From positions 30,766,699-30,830,698 of the forward strand of contig OX393561.1 of assembly GCA_947652115.1 (NCBI GenBank): a stretch of DNA of 64,000 nucleotides, given 5' to 3'. Position numbers and translations under genes: made by a program. Within the stretch, counting starts at the first letter, position 1, and each line of letters starts with the position of its first letter. Below, piece after piece: positions 43,113-53,569 of the stretch. Source of the DNA: Blastomussa wellsi. Taxonomy: Eukaryota > Cnidaria > Anthozoa > Scleractinia > Plerogyridae. The notes below the pieces were generated by a model. It was not told where the DNA came from. It saw only the letters and a program-made list of their open reading frames with translations, and did not search any database.

Positions 43113-44327
43113 TAGTCTCCTACGCAGCCGTTATTAGGGGATTGCGTTACACTTGTCCACACTAAAGTCTGCTTAACCGAGGCCAAAATTCCTTTCCACC
43201 GCTTCGCCAATCAGATTTTACCAACTAAAATCCGGAAAAGCCGACCTTCACCTTGACCGCCGCTTAGCCAATCAGATTTTACGAACTAAAATCCCCACGA
43301 CGCCTCTCCCGCCGCGAGACACGGGATGAGATGAAACCTGCCAGGGACGATTGATTTTGCTCCAAGTAAGAGATTTCTCTGGTAAATTCATTTTAGATGA
43401 AAGCAAGTTCTGAATTTGCGAAGGGAAACTTATTTACTGAAGGGAAGAGAGATGCACTCCTTAATTTATCAACTGGCTAAGGTAAGTCGTTTGTTATCAA
43501 GCTTTGCCTTCAGTGTGTTCGACAGTCTCATTGATTTTCAGTTTTCATATTTTTCCCCACAGACTCTAAACGACTGCGTAGCGATTTTGGTGTTCGGAAA
43601 AATATTATTTCAAGTGTGTGCGCCGTTCATAATCGTCGGTTGTTCAAACCCAATTTTAAGAAAATGGAGGCCTCAAATCAAAGGGCCAATGAACTATCGA
43701 AAGGAGAAGTTGAACATATTTTCAAGCCAGCCTTTTAACCCAGCAGCGCTGGACGTTTTAAATCGTTCTGTGGCAAGTTTGTCGAATGAATGATTCAGCG
43801 CGGTGAAGTTGTATTTGCCTTGACTGGCCTTTTTCCAATTTTACCCTTCAATTTGTTCGCTCGTAAATACCACGGATGTGGACCTCTTTGATGATTTCTA
43901 GATTAATTCCGCTTTTATAGATTAATTCCGAGTTGGCGAAGTCTTTTGTAGCATTTTATAGCGTTGAAATAAATATTTCTGATCCACTGTTGTGTTCACG
44001 GGAGAGAGATCATCTTTCCCAAAATATTAACCCTTCCAACTTATGACAGAACCAGACTCGCACGCTTACCTCTTGTATTCACAATAAATAATATTTTGGT
44101 GTTTCAATCATCGAAATACACCAGAGTATTGTATCCAACAGCACCGGCGAAGAACGGGTTCGCCGGAAATTTTATAACGATCGTTTTGAATGCCTCCAGA
44201 CAATGCTGATTGGTTAGTTTGTCTGGAGAGAGACAATGGGAAAGGAATGTTGGTCGCGGTTAAGCAGGCGTTAGTGGGGGCAAGTTGTAACGCAATCCCC
44301 TAATAACGCCTTCGTAGGAGGCTATGA
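43113..44327. mobile_element. 1.2-kb TIR element beside broken helicase
   Basis: The left end CTCCTACGCAGCCGTTATTA then GGGGATTGCGTTACACTTG is matched in reverse at 44280-44320 (CAAGTTGTAACGCAATCCCC, TAATAACGCCTTCGTAGGAG). TIRs are about 40 bp. Inside, 43397-43735 has possible small exons around a GTAAGT and a CCCCACAG, but no transposase I can recognise. Confidence 0.65.
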
Positions 44328-44639
44328 ATAAACAAGACGAGGGACTTTTCAGAAAGTCTAGTGTTGAGGATGTTGTCTGAGACAAAGCCTACATAATTTA
44401 TCAACGCGAATGATGGAGGGAAAATACGATGAGACGTAATTTTAGATCTTTCAAGTGCTCCATGGCTGTCAGTGTGAACCAGAGGAATAATGCATGCCTG
44501 GTATGAACTAACAAGACTAAAACAGTCGCGGTCGATAGCTATAGGATTTATCACTATGATGTCAAACAAACAATGAATACCGTATTCAAAAGTATGCGTT
44601 TTAAGACGGGGTATTTTAAGACTAAAACTAAATCTTACC

Positions 44640-45095
44640 ACGTCTCTACGGTGTGACACTCGTCAACTACAAGGAGCGAGACACAATCGTGCAAGGGAGA
44701 ATATTCTTTCTGCAAAATATTCTGAAATTTTGGATCTAGAAAGTCCTCCGCTGTTCCAAAAATTAACTTAAAATTAACTTTCGCGATCGACTGAAGTACA
44801 CTTGCATCATTGGTCGACAAAATGATGGCAGGAGTACGCAGCTCTTCCATCTCTTCAATCTGTTCATTCATTTTACTCTTGAGCGGGGAAACCACGAGGA
44901 CAACAACATTCCGATAACGTTGTAACTCCTTGGCCGCTGAGAAGAGCTGATAAATAAGCCTTTTCCGAAGCCGGTCGGCAGAATCGCCGCAACGTCCTTC
45001 GGCTGAAGGAGATGTTTCACGGCGTCTTTCTGTTCATCTTTAAGCGACGAGGCGTAAGGGAATCTTTCTAGACAGGAATCTATGAGCCGGTCCAT
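44640..45095 (-). pseudogene. RecQ-like helicase exon 1, frameshifted
   Basis: Reverse strand. After an ATG at 45095 (MDRLIDSCLERF) come SSLKDEQKDAVKHLL, the Walker A LPTGFGK, then after a one-base loss near 44960 LIYQLFSAAKELQRYR and VVVLVVSPLKSKMNEQIEEM, ending at the Walker B VVDECHTVETW. The last Trp codon is split TG|GTAAGA, exactly where exon 1 of the intact helicase at 60221 ends. The motif II residues are DECH instead of DEAH. No second exon is visible downstream; the TIR element at 43113-44327 is nearby. A dead partial paralogue copied with its intron position. Confidence 0.75.
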
Positions 45096-45129
45096 CACGA
45101 TATCACAACAGCTTTCGAGTGATGACAAC

Positions 45130-47620
45130 TGTTACAAACCGCAAGACGTGCCAGGAATCAATCATGATCGGCCGTTGTCAAGGATGTGACACTTTTGTCG
45201 CCTTTCAACCAATAGGAATTTTCCGTTTCTGGAGAAACGGGGAATTCACTTTTTCTCAAAGATGTCCACAGTCCGTCTATATTTTTTTTTTTTTTGCTCC
45301 CCGCCCCCTACCCCTTCGTGCATCACGTTTTGCGCTGGAGTCCAGTTCTCGCGATTCATTCATTGCGTTGATAGGCTCGATTTCCGCCGCTCTCTCGGGT
45401 CCGGTCTTCGTTCCTCCCCAAGAAGAGACGGCTGGACGTGTGAGAGGCCATCCATGTCTGTGACATGTCACTGGATGTGAAATATAGACTACGAGCAGTC
45501 CCTTTTTTCTTAGTCCGTCGAGTGCGGAGCGAAAACATGGCCGTGCGAAACCTGGGAGACGCGCCCACGCAGCGAGGCACGAAAAAGAGGGACTACCGCC
45601 TAAGCCACAGCCTTTGAATTATGCGTTGCTCTCACAACGCAAAAATATGATTGGCCAATGCTTCGGGCGTTGACAAGAACGTGTCAACACATTGTCAACA
45701 CTCGAGTCTCTCCTTGCGTGTCATAAAAGCTTTGAAACCGCAACAACACACAAACGTTGAAAGGTCTTCTCGCATGTCACGACGTTCTGGCTATTTTACC
45801 TATGGATTTTGGAAAATGACTCGTTTATCAAGTGTTTTGTCAGGCAAAGCTTGGTCAGGTTGCTAATCGAACTTGGTTTTCCTTCCATTGAAAACAGGAT
45901 AATCGAAATGGTGGTCCTAGACGAATCTCACAGTTTAGCCCAGCATAGACGAAGATCGAAGACCGAACGGTCTTCGGTCTTCGATCTTCGGTCTTCGGTC
46001 TTCGTTTTGTAGACACCCAGTAAGACCTATGGTTTTTAGGTATTTCAACCATATCAAACATCGATGCAGACTGGAAAATTATAGGCTGGGACTAATAGAC
46101 GGCTGCACGCAGGCTAGAAAATTAAAGACTGCCCTGCTCCAGTTGGTTGAATAACGAAGACATCTTCGCCGCTTAACAACTTCGATTTGGTTCCCAGAAA
46201 TTCAAGCTTTCTTTAATACTGAAATCAACATTTTAAAAATCATTATGAAACTCTTAACATAACTCTGGTTGATGAACATGATTTTTCCGATTTATTCATA
46301 CAAATACAATATTTGGAGCTTTTTGTATTGCGTGACACCGCTATTCACAAATAACAAAGTTGCAGTCAGTGTTTCGAAAACCGCAGACTGTGTATGACAA
46401 ATATCATTTCTTTGTCGCCCAACAAATGTAAACAATTTAACGCAGCAAACGCACATGCAAGCTAAAATGCAAACATAAAATTCACGATTACAAACATTGT
46501 CACGGCACCGATCGAAATCTGCTGTTATATATTCGCACCAGGAGTTGTACAATCTTCGCTACAAGGTTCTTCTTGGATAACAATAAGGCTGATTTGAACA
46601 GTAGAGCGTCACAACACTACGCGGACAGAAGTTGAATCTCCAATGAAAAGCAGCCGAGTTTTATAATGAGATCAGTGGGTTGCTAGGGCGAATTGCAGCA
46701 TCTGTTTCCTAGAAAACACACCAGCAGTAGGCAGGCTTCTGATGTTCTGATAAGTAGCTTCAATCATCTTTGCCAGTGATAGCCCAATTAAATCAATACA
46801 ACTGCGAAAAAAGTAAGACAAAATCGAAAAACACTCGAAGGGACTCGAAAACAACGTATACAACGCAACTTAACTGAGAACACTCCGAACAAAAGAAGAA
46901 GCACAGTCCAGAATTCGACAACAATTCGCAAAAGCACAGTCAAGAACTCAACAATCTACCAAGACGCGAAACAAGAACGTGAAACTCGACTCCGCTAGAA
47001 ACGAAGCACAGCTACGAAGCACATGGTCGACGGAAATGACGTCATTCGCCCCTGAAGAATTTTTCGGGGTGGCCAAATTGGTGTGATACATGAATCGCCC
47101 AAAAATCTCGATTTCGACAGCATTAGGAAGGCGTTCTGTCGAACGCAATAACCCCTTCGCATCCGTCATTCTGAAAATCTGCTTTGAAGAAATAATTTAT
47201 GCGGCCTTCGCTGCCTGCTCGATTTGAGCAGGCGACCTCCTTGGCGGAAATCAACAATGGCAATCTCACACGTCCAGCGGTGTGTTCGGGGAGGAGCATG
47301 GGCTCCGGTTCCCGAACAGCGGCTGGTAATCGAGCCTATTGCGTTGACCGATCGAGGAAAAATACGAAAAAATAGCGGACTGTGAACAGTCTACCTTTTC
47401 TTTCTTTCAATAATATCCTTTGCTTGTAATTGTTATTTCCTAACAAAATGTCGAAGAATTTAATAAGAAACGACAGCAAAACTGGACGATCGTTGATTTT
47501 ATTGCGGTTAGTTTGGGAAGAAGCCATTAGAAGGACAAAGGAAGTGCCTAAAATGTCACTGATATATTCATTGAAAATTACGACGGAAAAATAAGAAAAA
47601 GAGATCAAAGGAAAAGCCAA
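45130..47620. other. Gene-poor repeat stretch
   Basis: No exon I can support. It holds a repeat matching 1505-1600 and 37100-37165 (at 45370-45420 and 47290-47335) and a small GGTCTTCGATCTTC array at about 45948-46007. Confidence 0.5.
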
Positions 47621-47628
47621 CAACGGGG

Positions 47629-47695
47629 CCTGTCTGTCACCCATCCAAATACTAACCCTGTCCAACAGGGCTTAACTTCAGTGATCGGACGTGAC
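47629..47695 (-). pseudogene. 5S rRNA-like fragment
   Basis: The reverse strand reads CGTCCGATCACTGAAGTTAA then GCCCTGTTGGACAGGGTTAG and TATTTGGATGGGTGACAG. This is the pol III internal control region and 3' half of an animal 5S rRNA (GAAGTTAAGC and GTACTTGGATGGGTGAC). The 5' third is missing, so it is a pseudogene or a 5S-derived SINE head. Confidence 0.7.
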
Positions 47696-47834
47696 CTTGA
47701 ACTTCCTTGTGCTATCAGTGACAATAGGTCAAGTTCATGCACAGATTTATATATCTTTCCTTTAAATTTGCACTGTACTCTGTTCTAGATTACCTTTTAT
47801 TTCCTGATTTACCTGACTCTTGGTTCTCCATCTC

Positions 47835-47927
47835 GTCTGGAACCGATACCACAAGGAAGCACCAGTTCTATTCCGATCGACGAAGTTAAGCCCCGTCAAG
47901 CGCGGTGAGTACTTGGATGGGTGGCAG
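47835..47927 (+). pseudogene. 5S rRNA pseudogene
   Basis: GTCTGG-ACCGATACCAC, AAGCACCAGTTCTATTCCGA, GAAGTTAAGCCCCGTCAAG and GTACTTGGATGGGTG follow the layout of animal 5S rRNA from its 5' end through box C. Changes (CGACGAAGTT for CACTGAAGTT, GTGGCAG for GTGACCG) and the lost 3' end argue against function. It is opposed to the fragment at 47629-47695, 140 bp away. Confidence 0.7.
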
Positions 47928-48419
47928 TAATTCACCTTTGCATTTTTCTTTTTCTTCTTCGTTTTCCAACAATTTTATCAGTAACATTAAGGAACCCAAG
48001 CTTTGTCATTATGACGGCTTCTTTTGTTTCTGCTTTTTGGGGTGATTTTAAACAGTGATAAGGCCTTTCTCCCACCCCTCCCCCGTATTTTTCTCCACAA
48101 CACTACGCAATACAATACATGCGTGTCCAACCAACCTAAATTCACTTTAAAAATATTTTCAAAGCTTTTTTCTGAATTTCTACTTAGTATTGCATATTTT
48201 ACACGATCTTTCGTTGCGTGGCGTATTCAGCTACAAGTGCATGCTTGAAATCGAAGCGATCGACAGGATTTGTGGTGTTTTATTTATATTACTTCTGTTT
48301 AGTTTTGTTTAAAAATTGCAATTATAGTCTAATTAAACTATCTTTATTAAAACAAAGAAGAAAAGGCGAAACAAAACATTAACTCGAACTTGACTCGGGC
48401 TCGAACTTGACTCGTGCTA

Positions 48420-49310
48420 CGAGGAACTTACATGTTACCCACTCCACGGTACTCTGCCGTGCTTTAATCCCTATTCCTCATTTTATACCTCAGTCCGTGT
48501 TTTTATACCCAGTCCGCAGTCCTAGTCCATATTTTAGACCTCAGTCCGTGCTTTATACCCAGTCCGTAGTCCGTAGTCCGTAGTCCGTAGTCCGTAGTCC
48601 GTAGTCCGTAGTCCGCAGTCCTCATTTTTCAATTACACATGTATGGCCGGGCTAGTTCCCAGGTGACGCCAAAGGACAGCGTGTTTGCGATGAAAGTTGG
48701 AATGTTTGAATCGAAGGATTGCGTATTGGAAGTGACGTGTACTAAATATGATCTTTGGATTAAATTATTGAATGTTTGGGAAGGGAGTTCGAATAATTGA
48801 AGCGTTGAACAGCGTTATCAAATTAAACGATTGGATGTCTCCATAGTCGAACAGCAGGTTTGACCAGAAAGATTACGTGTTGGAATTGAAGAATTGCCGG
48901 TTTGAATTGAAAAGTAGAGAGTTTGAATTGCAGAGCGGTTGTTTCAAAGTGAAGGATTGCATGTTTCTGTCGAAAAAAAGCGTGTCTGAACTGATTAATG
49001 GTGTATCTGAATTGACGACTTGTAGATTCGCGGTGAAGAATTGCATATTGGAATAAAAGGATAGCATCTTCACTTGCGGAACTGACTATTTTGAATTGCG
49101 AGATTGGAAATTTGAAATGCCCAATAGCACGTTTGAATTAGACGATTGGATGGTTGGCTAAAAGAAAAACATGTTTGAAACGAAGGATTGCAAGTTTGAA
49201 GAGAAAAAGAGCATAATTGAATTGAAATAATGGATGTTTCAGTAACAATGAGCTTTTGGATTTTGACCGCACTAAAAACGCGCCATGACGCACATCCGCA
49301 ACTTCAATTT
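48420..49310 (-). repeat. Right inverted arm: GTCCGTA array plus 21-bp repeats
   Basis: 48460-48630 is an array of TATACCCAGTCCG and a pure GTCCGTA run (about seven copies at 48566-48612). 48660-49250 is the degenerate 21-bp repeat (GTTTGAATTGAA-type units). On the reverse strand one frame reads seven-residue units such as MQFFTAN-LQVVNSD-TPLISSD-TLFFDRN and SLLFNSN-RQFFNSN. It matches 41243-42455 inverted but lacks the L1 insertion. The outer edge has a 12-bp AACTTCAATTTC run at 49302-49337. Confidence 0.8.
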
Positions 49311-50201
49311 CAACTTCAATTTCAACTTCAACTTCAGTCAGAAACATTTTAAAATTCAATATGGCTCTTATTCACAACTAACCGCGATCAAAAAACGATC
49401 CCTCAACCCAAAGCCGCCAAAACAGACTGCTCGCAGCATGTAAAACTTCACATCCTCGTACCTTCTTCACCACCATGAAAATTTCCGAACAGTTTTAATT
49501 TCCGCTTAAAACCCACACACAACGTTCTACGCCAGAGCTACATAAACACCGAGTGCTGGAAAAGGAGACATCATGCCAACACCGCCGAATAAGGCCAAGC
49601 TTATACGAAAATAAAGATGGCCGTCCCTTGAATCCGAAACAAATATTGATACAAAATTAAACGATGCATACAAGCGGCAATTTCATTGGTTATCGATCGA
49701 TATTATCCTAATTCTGATTGCTGTGAAATACATCGCTCGTCCATCCATCCATCCACCCACCCATCCATCCACTGAATAGCGACATACGTCCGTACGCCGA
49801 CTAAGAGTTACTTTTTTGAAAAAAAAAAAAAACTCAAAAATTGATTTCTCGACAGGATGTCCAGAAATCAAACCTGAAATTCTGGTGAAATTTTGAATTT
49901 CTTAATGGTTATTTTTTCTTCTTAGTTGATATTTCTTTGCTTTCAACACTTTTAGCATTTTTCTCCTTCCATTGCAGGACAATAAAGCACGATTACAGCA
50001 AGCAACAGGCCATACTTATTAAAATATGATATATCAGGCGTGACAGTGTCCCTTTAATTGGTTTTAAAAACTCGAGTCTCTTCGGTCATTTGCACTTTAT
50101 TCTGCTATCTGTTGCTTTATTTCTTAGGCCGGTTACGTGTTAAGTGTACACTCTTCCCAAAGTTAAATATCTAGCCCTGGGAAACGAAGGCAAGTACATA
50201 C

Positions 50202-50965
50202 CTGCATTTAGGTTTCTTTGTCATTTGCTTCTTAACTGTATTATCAGGATCTAACGCTGCATGTTCGCGTTTTACAGGTGGATTAGCCGGTTGCCGTGTC
50301 ATCTGAATGGGTGTGGCTATCAAAGTTGCTGTTGCTGCTGCTGTTGTTGTTGTTGTTGTTGTTGTATTAGCCGGTTGCCGCGTCAACGGAATGACTTGAT
50401 TAGGTGGATTAGCCGGTTGCCGTGGCACCTGAATGACTCGAATGGGTGGATTAGCCGGTTGCCCTGTCGGCTGACTTGGGAGATTAGGTGGTCGTCCATG
50501 TACAGGGATTTGAAGCTTCCATAATATTTGTTTAAGAACACTTCCAAATTTCTGCCCGTGAGTAGCAGCGGTACGTTTTACTTCTTCCATCTCCGTACGC
50601 AGTTTTTTCACGTCTTCCTTCAGTTCAATATTTTCTTCTTTAAGCTTTTCCTCTGACAGCCTCAGGTTGTTAATGTCTTCGCTATTCGTGTCTAGTAACT
50701 GTCTATTGGATTTCTGCTCATTTTTCAGTTCTCCCAGTACACTCTCTAAATTGTTTAATCGCACCTTCATGGATACCTCTGCGATCTGTAATTGTTTTAT
50801 TTCATCATCTGTTTTATCCACCTCATCTAACCGCTCGCCCATCAACTTGATGTCGTTTGCAAGCCGATTTAATTGCTCTCCTTCTTCCAAAAACTTGGCC
50901 CATATTTTTCCCATATGTTCCTCTCTCGAGGCCTCAAGATGGGCAATTAAATTACTCCTTTTGTC
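50202..50965 (-). CDS. TRAF-like gene exon 5: last zinc finger, coiled coil, RQPANPP repeats
   Basis: Acceptor TTCATACAG, donor GCAG|GTATGT, entry phase 0. It opens DKRSNLIAHLEASREEHM, the usual end of the last TRAF-type zinc finger (compare NLxxHLExxxxEHL). About 110 residues of heptad-patterned Leu/Glu/Lys coiled coil follow (LNRLANDIKLMGERLDEV ... EELKEDVKKL-type), then a Pro-rich segment with four QPAN(PP) repeats, a poly-Thr run from an AAC triplet repeat, and a basic end. In TRAFs the coiled coil trimerises the protein; here a Pro-rich repeat follows where the MATH domain is usual, and I see no MATH exon in the window. If the donor is not used, translation ends 10 residues later at 50171. 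Confidence 0.75.
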
Positions 50966-51064
50966 CTGTATGAAGGTTGGATAAAAAACAATGTTATGTC
51001 AACATCAAGTATATATTTAAACGTGCAATCTGAAAAAAAAGTTTCGTTCAGTGGGAACTGCCTG

Positions 51065-52116
51065 CAGTATGTTGCCCTATTTCCGGACACTTTTTGCATA
51101 AACCGTAATATCTTACCTCAAAACAACGCAAACACGCTGAAATTCAGTCACAAGTTAGCTTCCACGTCTAGTAAGTAGGTAGTAAAGTTTCATCGCCTGA
51201 AACTCTTTGGATCTTTCGTAATTTTGGAAAGAGTTCGTCGAATTGGATGCCCTATTTCCGGACAGGTTGCCCTATTTCCGGACGATCGTTACGAGATAAA
51301 TACTCCGCTTTTCTTGGGAACATTCTTCTCCCTTGTGGCAAAATATATCTTAGAAAAGTTGAATAAAGAAACATTCATTTAAAAGATTACTTTTTGTCCG
51401 AAATTGAAAGCTTTTTCTGTCGATTATTTAGCGAAGAAGTCATCAATGTTTTGAAACCGGCCAACAAGCCGCCATATTTGATTTGTATCACGGTAAGACG
51501 AGGAAGACTGGCGACTGATTTATTAGATACTGGACTGGACTTGGAAAACAACACTCAAGTATTTTTTCCAAATAATTATTTCAGGTGAGTTGAAATTTCG
51601 AAAGGGAGTTATGAAAACGCTTGTCTTTCAACAGCACTTCGATAAGATTGCATTTAAAACAGAAACTAGTTTGCTATCGTTAGGTGTCCGGAAAAAGGAA
51701 CACCTCACCAAAAATGCAAATAAACTCTTTTGTGGCCAAGTTCGAAGAAACGAAACTGAAAACAGAAAATTCTTATATGCTGACAAACCTAGTCCTTTAA
51801 GCTTTACTTATGTCCAAAAAAAGTTTAATCTGTATCGTATTTTGCGAGAACAGACCGCTTAACTGTAAATAGGTAATTCGACGCGTGCTTAAAATCGCAT
51901 TCAAGAAGAAACAAAATTTACCTACCTCGACTGAAAACGATTGTTCTCGCCTAAACGGAGCGTGGCTTGGCCACAAAGGTATCAAACGAAAGCTGACTAG
52001 TCGATAAGTCTTTGGAACATATCGATCGGATTTGTTTTATTGTTTCAATGAAATACGGAATCGTTAAGTCGAAGTGTCCGGATATAGGGGTGTCCGGGAA
52101 ATAGGGCAACATACTG
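51065..52116. mobile_element. 1052-bp TIR element filling intron 4 of TRAF-like gene
   Basis: Both ends are CAGTATGTTGCCCTATTTCC, inverted, followed by (C)GGACA. The sub-word GCCCTATTTCCGGAC is repeated internally at 51246 and 51269, and GTCCGGATATAGGGG near 52076. The CAGTA start is reminiscent of pogo/Tc1-type ends, but no TA duplication is clear. Inside, two short open frames (51394-51588, 51590-51862) are unrecognised. Confidence 0.7.
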
Positions 52117-52491
52117 TACACTTTGTTACAGATTAAGTCGGTCTCAGCTTCAGAAATACTGAGCATGGGATTTTGTTAATTTCGGTTGATTACCATGTAG
52201 CACATCAGACAAAGTCGACAAACGTCCACTAATTTATGAACCATTTGCTCAAAATATTCTTCCAAGTTGTCTTGCCCGATTTTCTCTTGCTGGCCAAAAA
52301 ATCTGAGTTGCCCAACACTGGGGGAGGGGGGGGGGGGGGGCTGAAAAAGAGCTCATGTCAGTTGTGACAAGATACATCAGTAAGTAAATCTTATCAGGAT
52401 TTGTCTCGTTAGTTACTTGGACGAATACGAGCAGGTTACTACTGGACTGCATTACGAGGCTTCTGAAAAAGCCTTGTTATTGTTAACTTAC

Positions 52492-52569
52492 ATAAAAGAT
52501 ACATCCAGATTGCTTGTAAGGACAAAACACAATAGTCATCACGCAATCGTCCCTCACATGGGATTCCAT
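52492..52569 (-). CDS. TRAF-like gene exon 4 (zinc finger)
   Basis: A 78-nt exon bounded by ATTTACAG and TTAT|GTAAGT, phase 0 at both ends. It encodes MESHVRDDCVMTIVFCPYKQ then SGCIFY. Joined to exon 3 it completes the TRAF zinc finger spacing CxxC-x12-H-x4-C; joined to exon 5 it gives GCIFY-DKRSNLIAHLE. This fit on both sides is the main evidence. Confidence 0.8.
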
Positions 52570-52647
52570 CTGTAAATGAGAAAGCATGATTCGTAACTTG
52601 GTCTGTGTAAGTGGCGCGGGACAGTTAGACGTCGTGCTTGGAATTAA

Positions 52648-53458
52648 TTTCACCTGTACCTCAGCCAATGTCATCTACTGCATAACTTGCACTCTTTGCA
52701 AAAAGTTATACATCGACGAAACAGGGAGACGACTAGGCGACCGATTCCGAGAACACCTTCGGGACGAAGAGAAAGACGACAAAAATGCATCGAAACCGGT
52801 CGCGAGACACTTCAATCTCCCAAATCATTCTAAGCAACATATGGCAGTCTGCGGCCTTTCCCTTCACCAAGGAAGCACGGAAAGTCGCAAAACTCTAGAA
52901 CAAAAATCTATTTTTCAAATCGGCACTCTTAATCCTCACTGTATCAACGAACGCTTTTCATTCAACTAATTTATTCCGTTGTTTTCACGTTACCTATCAA
53001 TGTTGAGCCCGAGGTGGGGGGGTCGGGCATGGAGTGGGGAACAAAATTGCTCAAAAGTATCAAAATCTTCCACTTCTCCACTATTAAAAATGGCGGCCAA
53101 GTCAAAATTTCCGATCAAAATGCCCACCCTGGGGACAATCCTCACAGTCAAAGTCCCGTCGAAGTCCCGATCGTTGTATGAGAAGCAGAAGTTCACCTCG
53201 GGTAATCATTTGTAATGTAACCTTTAACCTGATCGGAAACCCAAGCTGATCCCAACGCAAGCAAATTTCCCCACGGGGACACCTCGGTGAAAGGTGTGTA
53301 ACCACGACTATTGATAGGTGCATAAACAACACACGACCTACAATTCCTTGATTCGCTCCAACGAAGGGCTAACGCTCGAAACGTCAGCTCTCGAATCTCC
53401 TTACGTTGGCCAATTGACATTATCAACCCAGTTGATAAACCAAATTATATTGTTATAC

Positions 53459-53502
<44 letters not shown>

Positions 53503-53506
53503 ACTA
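52648..53506 (+). mobile_element. PLE-A 3' end with GIY-YIG domain, 17-bp TSD
   Basis: Flanked by GTCGTGCTTGGAATTAA at 52631-52647 and 53507-53523. It contains an unshifted GIY-YIG frame (FTCTSANVIYCITCTLCKK, RRLGDRFREHL, ARHFNLPNHSKQHMAV, stop at 52967-52969), but the YIG motif reads YID, so the nuclease is probably dead. A second repeat (about 52997-53315, partly matching 7337-7486) sits inside before the 3' terminus. It lies in intron 3 of the TRAF-like gene, 79 bp from exon 4. Confidence 0.88.
52997..53315. repeat. Dispersed repeat nested in PLE-A
   Basis: 53172-53305 matches 7337-7486 (GAGAAGCA(G/A)AA, TTCACCTC(G/A)GGTAATCATT, GAAACCCAAGCTG, GGTGTGTAACCAC). The outer ends show short inverted TATCAAT/ATTGATA. 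Non-coding. Confidence 0.55.
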
Positions 53507-53569
53507 GTCGTGCTTGGAATTAAGTTCGACAAAAACACGGCAGAAGCAAGGCTTCTGTATCAAACTTAT

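Noticed and set aside
43416..43793. 125-residue forward frame within the 1.2-kb TIR element
   Set aside because: It reads across a likely GTAAGT donor and CCCCACAG acceptor and has no recognisable domain; possible small exons are mentioned instead.
46948..47169. 73-residue reverse frame
   Set aside because: No homology or splice context; surrounding sequence looks repetitive.
47835..47927. Functional 5S rRNA gene
   Set aside because: Substitutions in conserved positions and a missing 3' end; a second broken copy lies alongside.
51394..51862. Two short frames as a transposase of the TIR element
   Set aside because: No recognisable catalytic motif or helix-turn-helix; too short.
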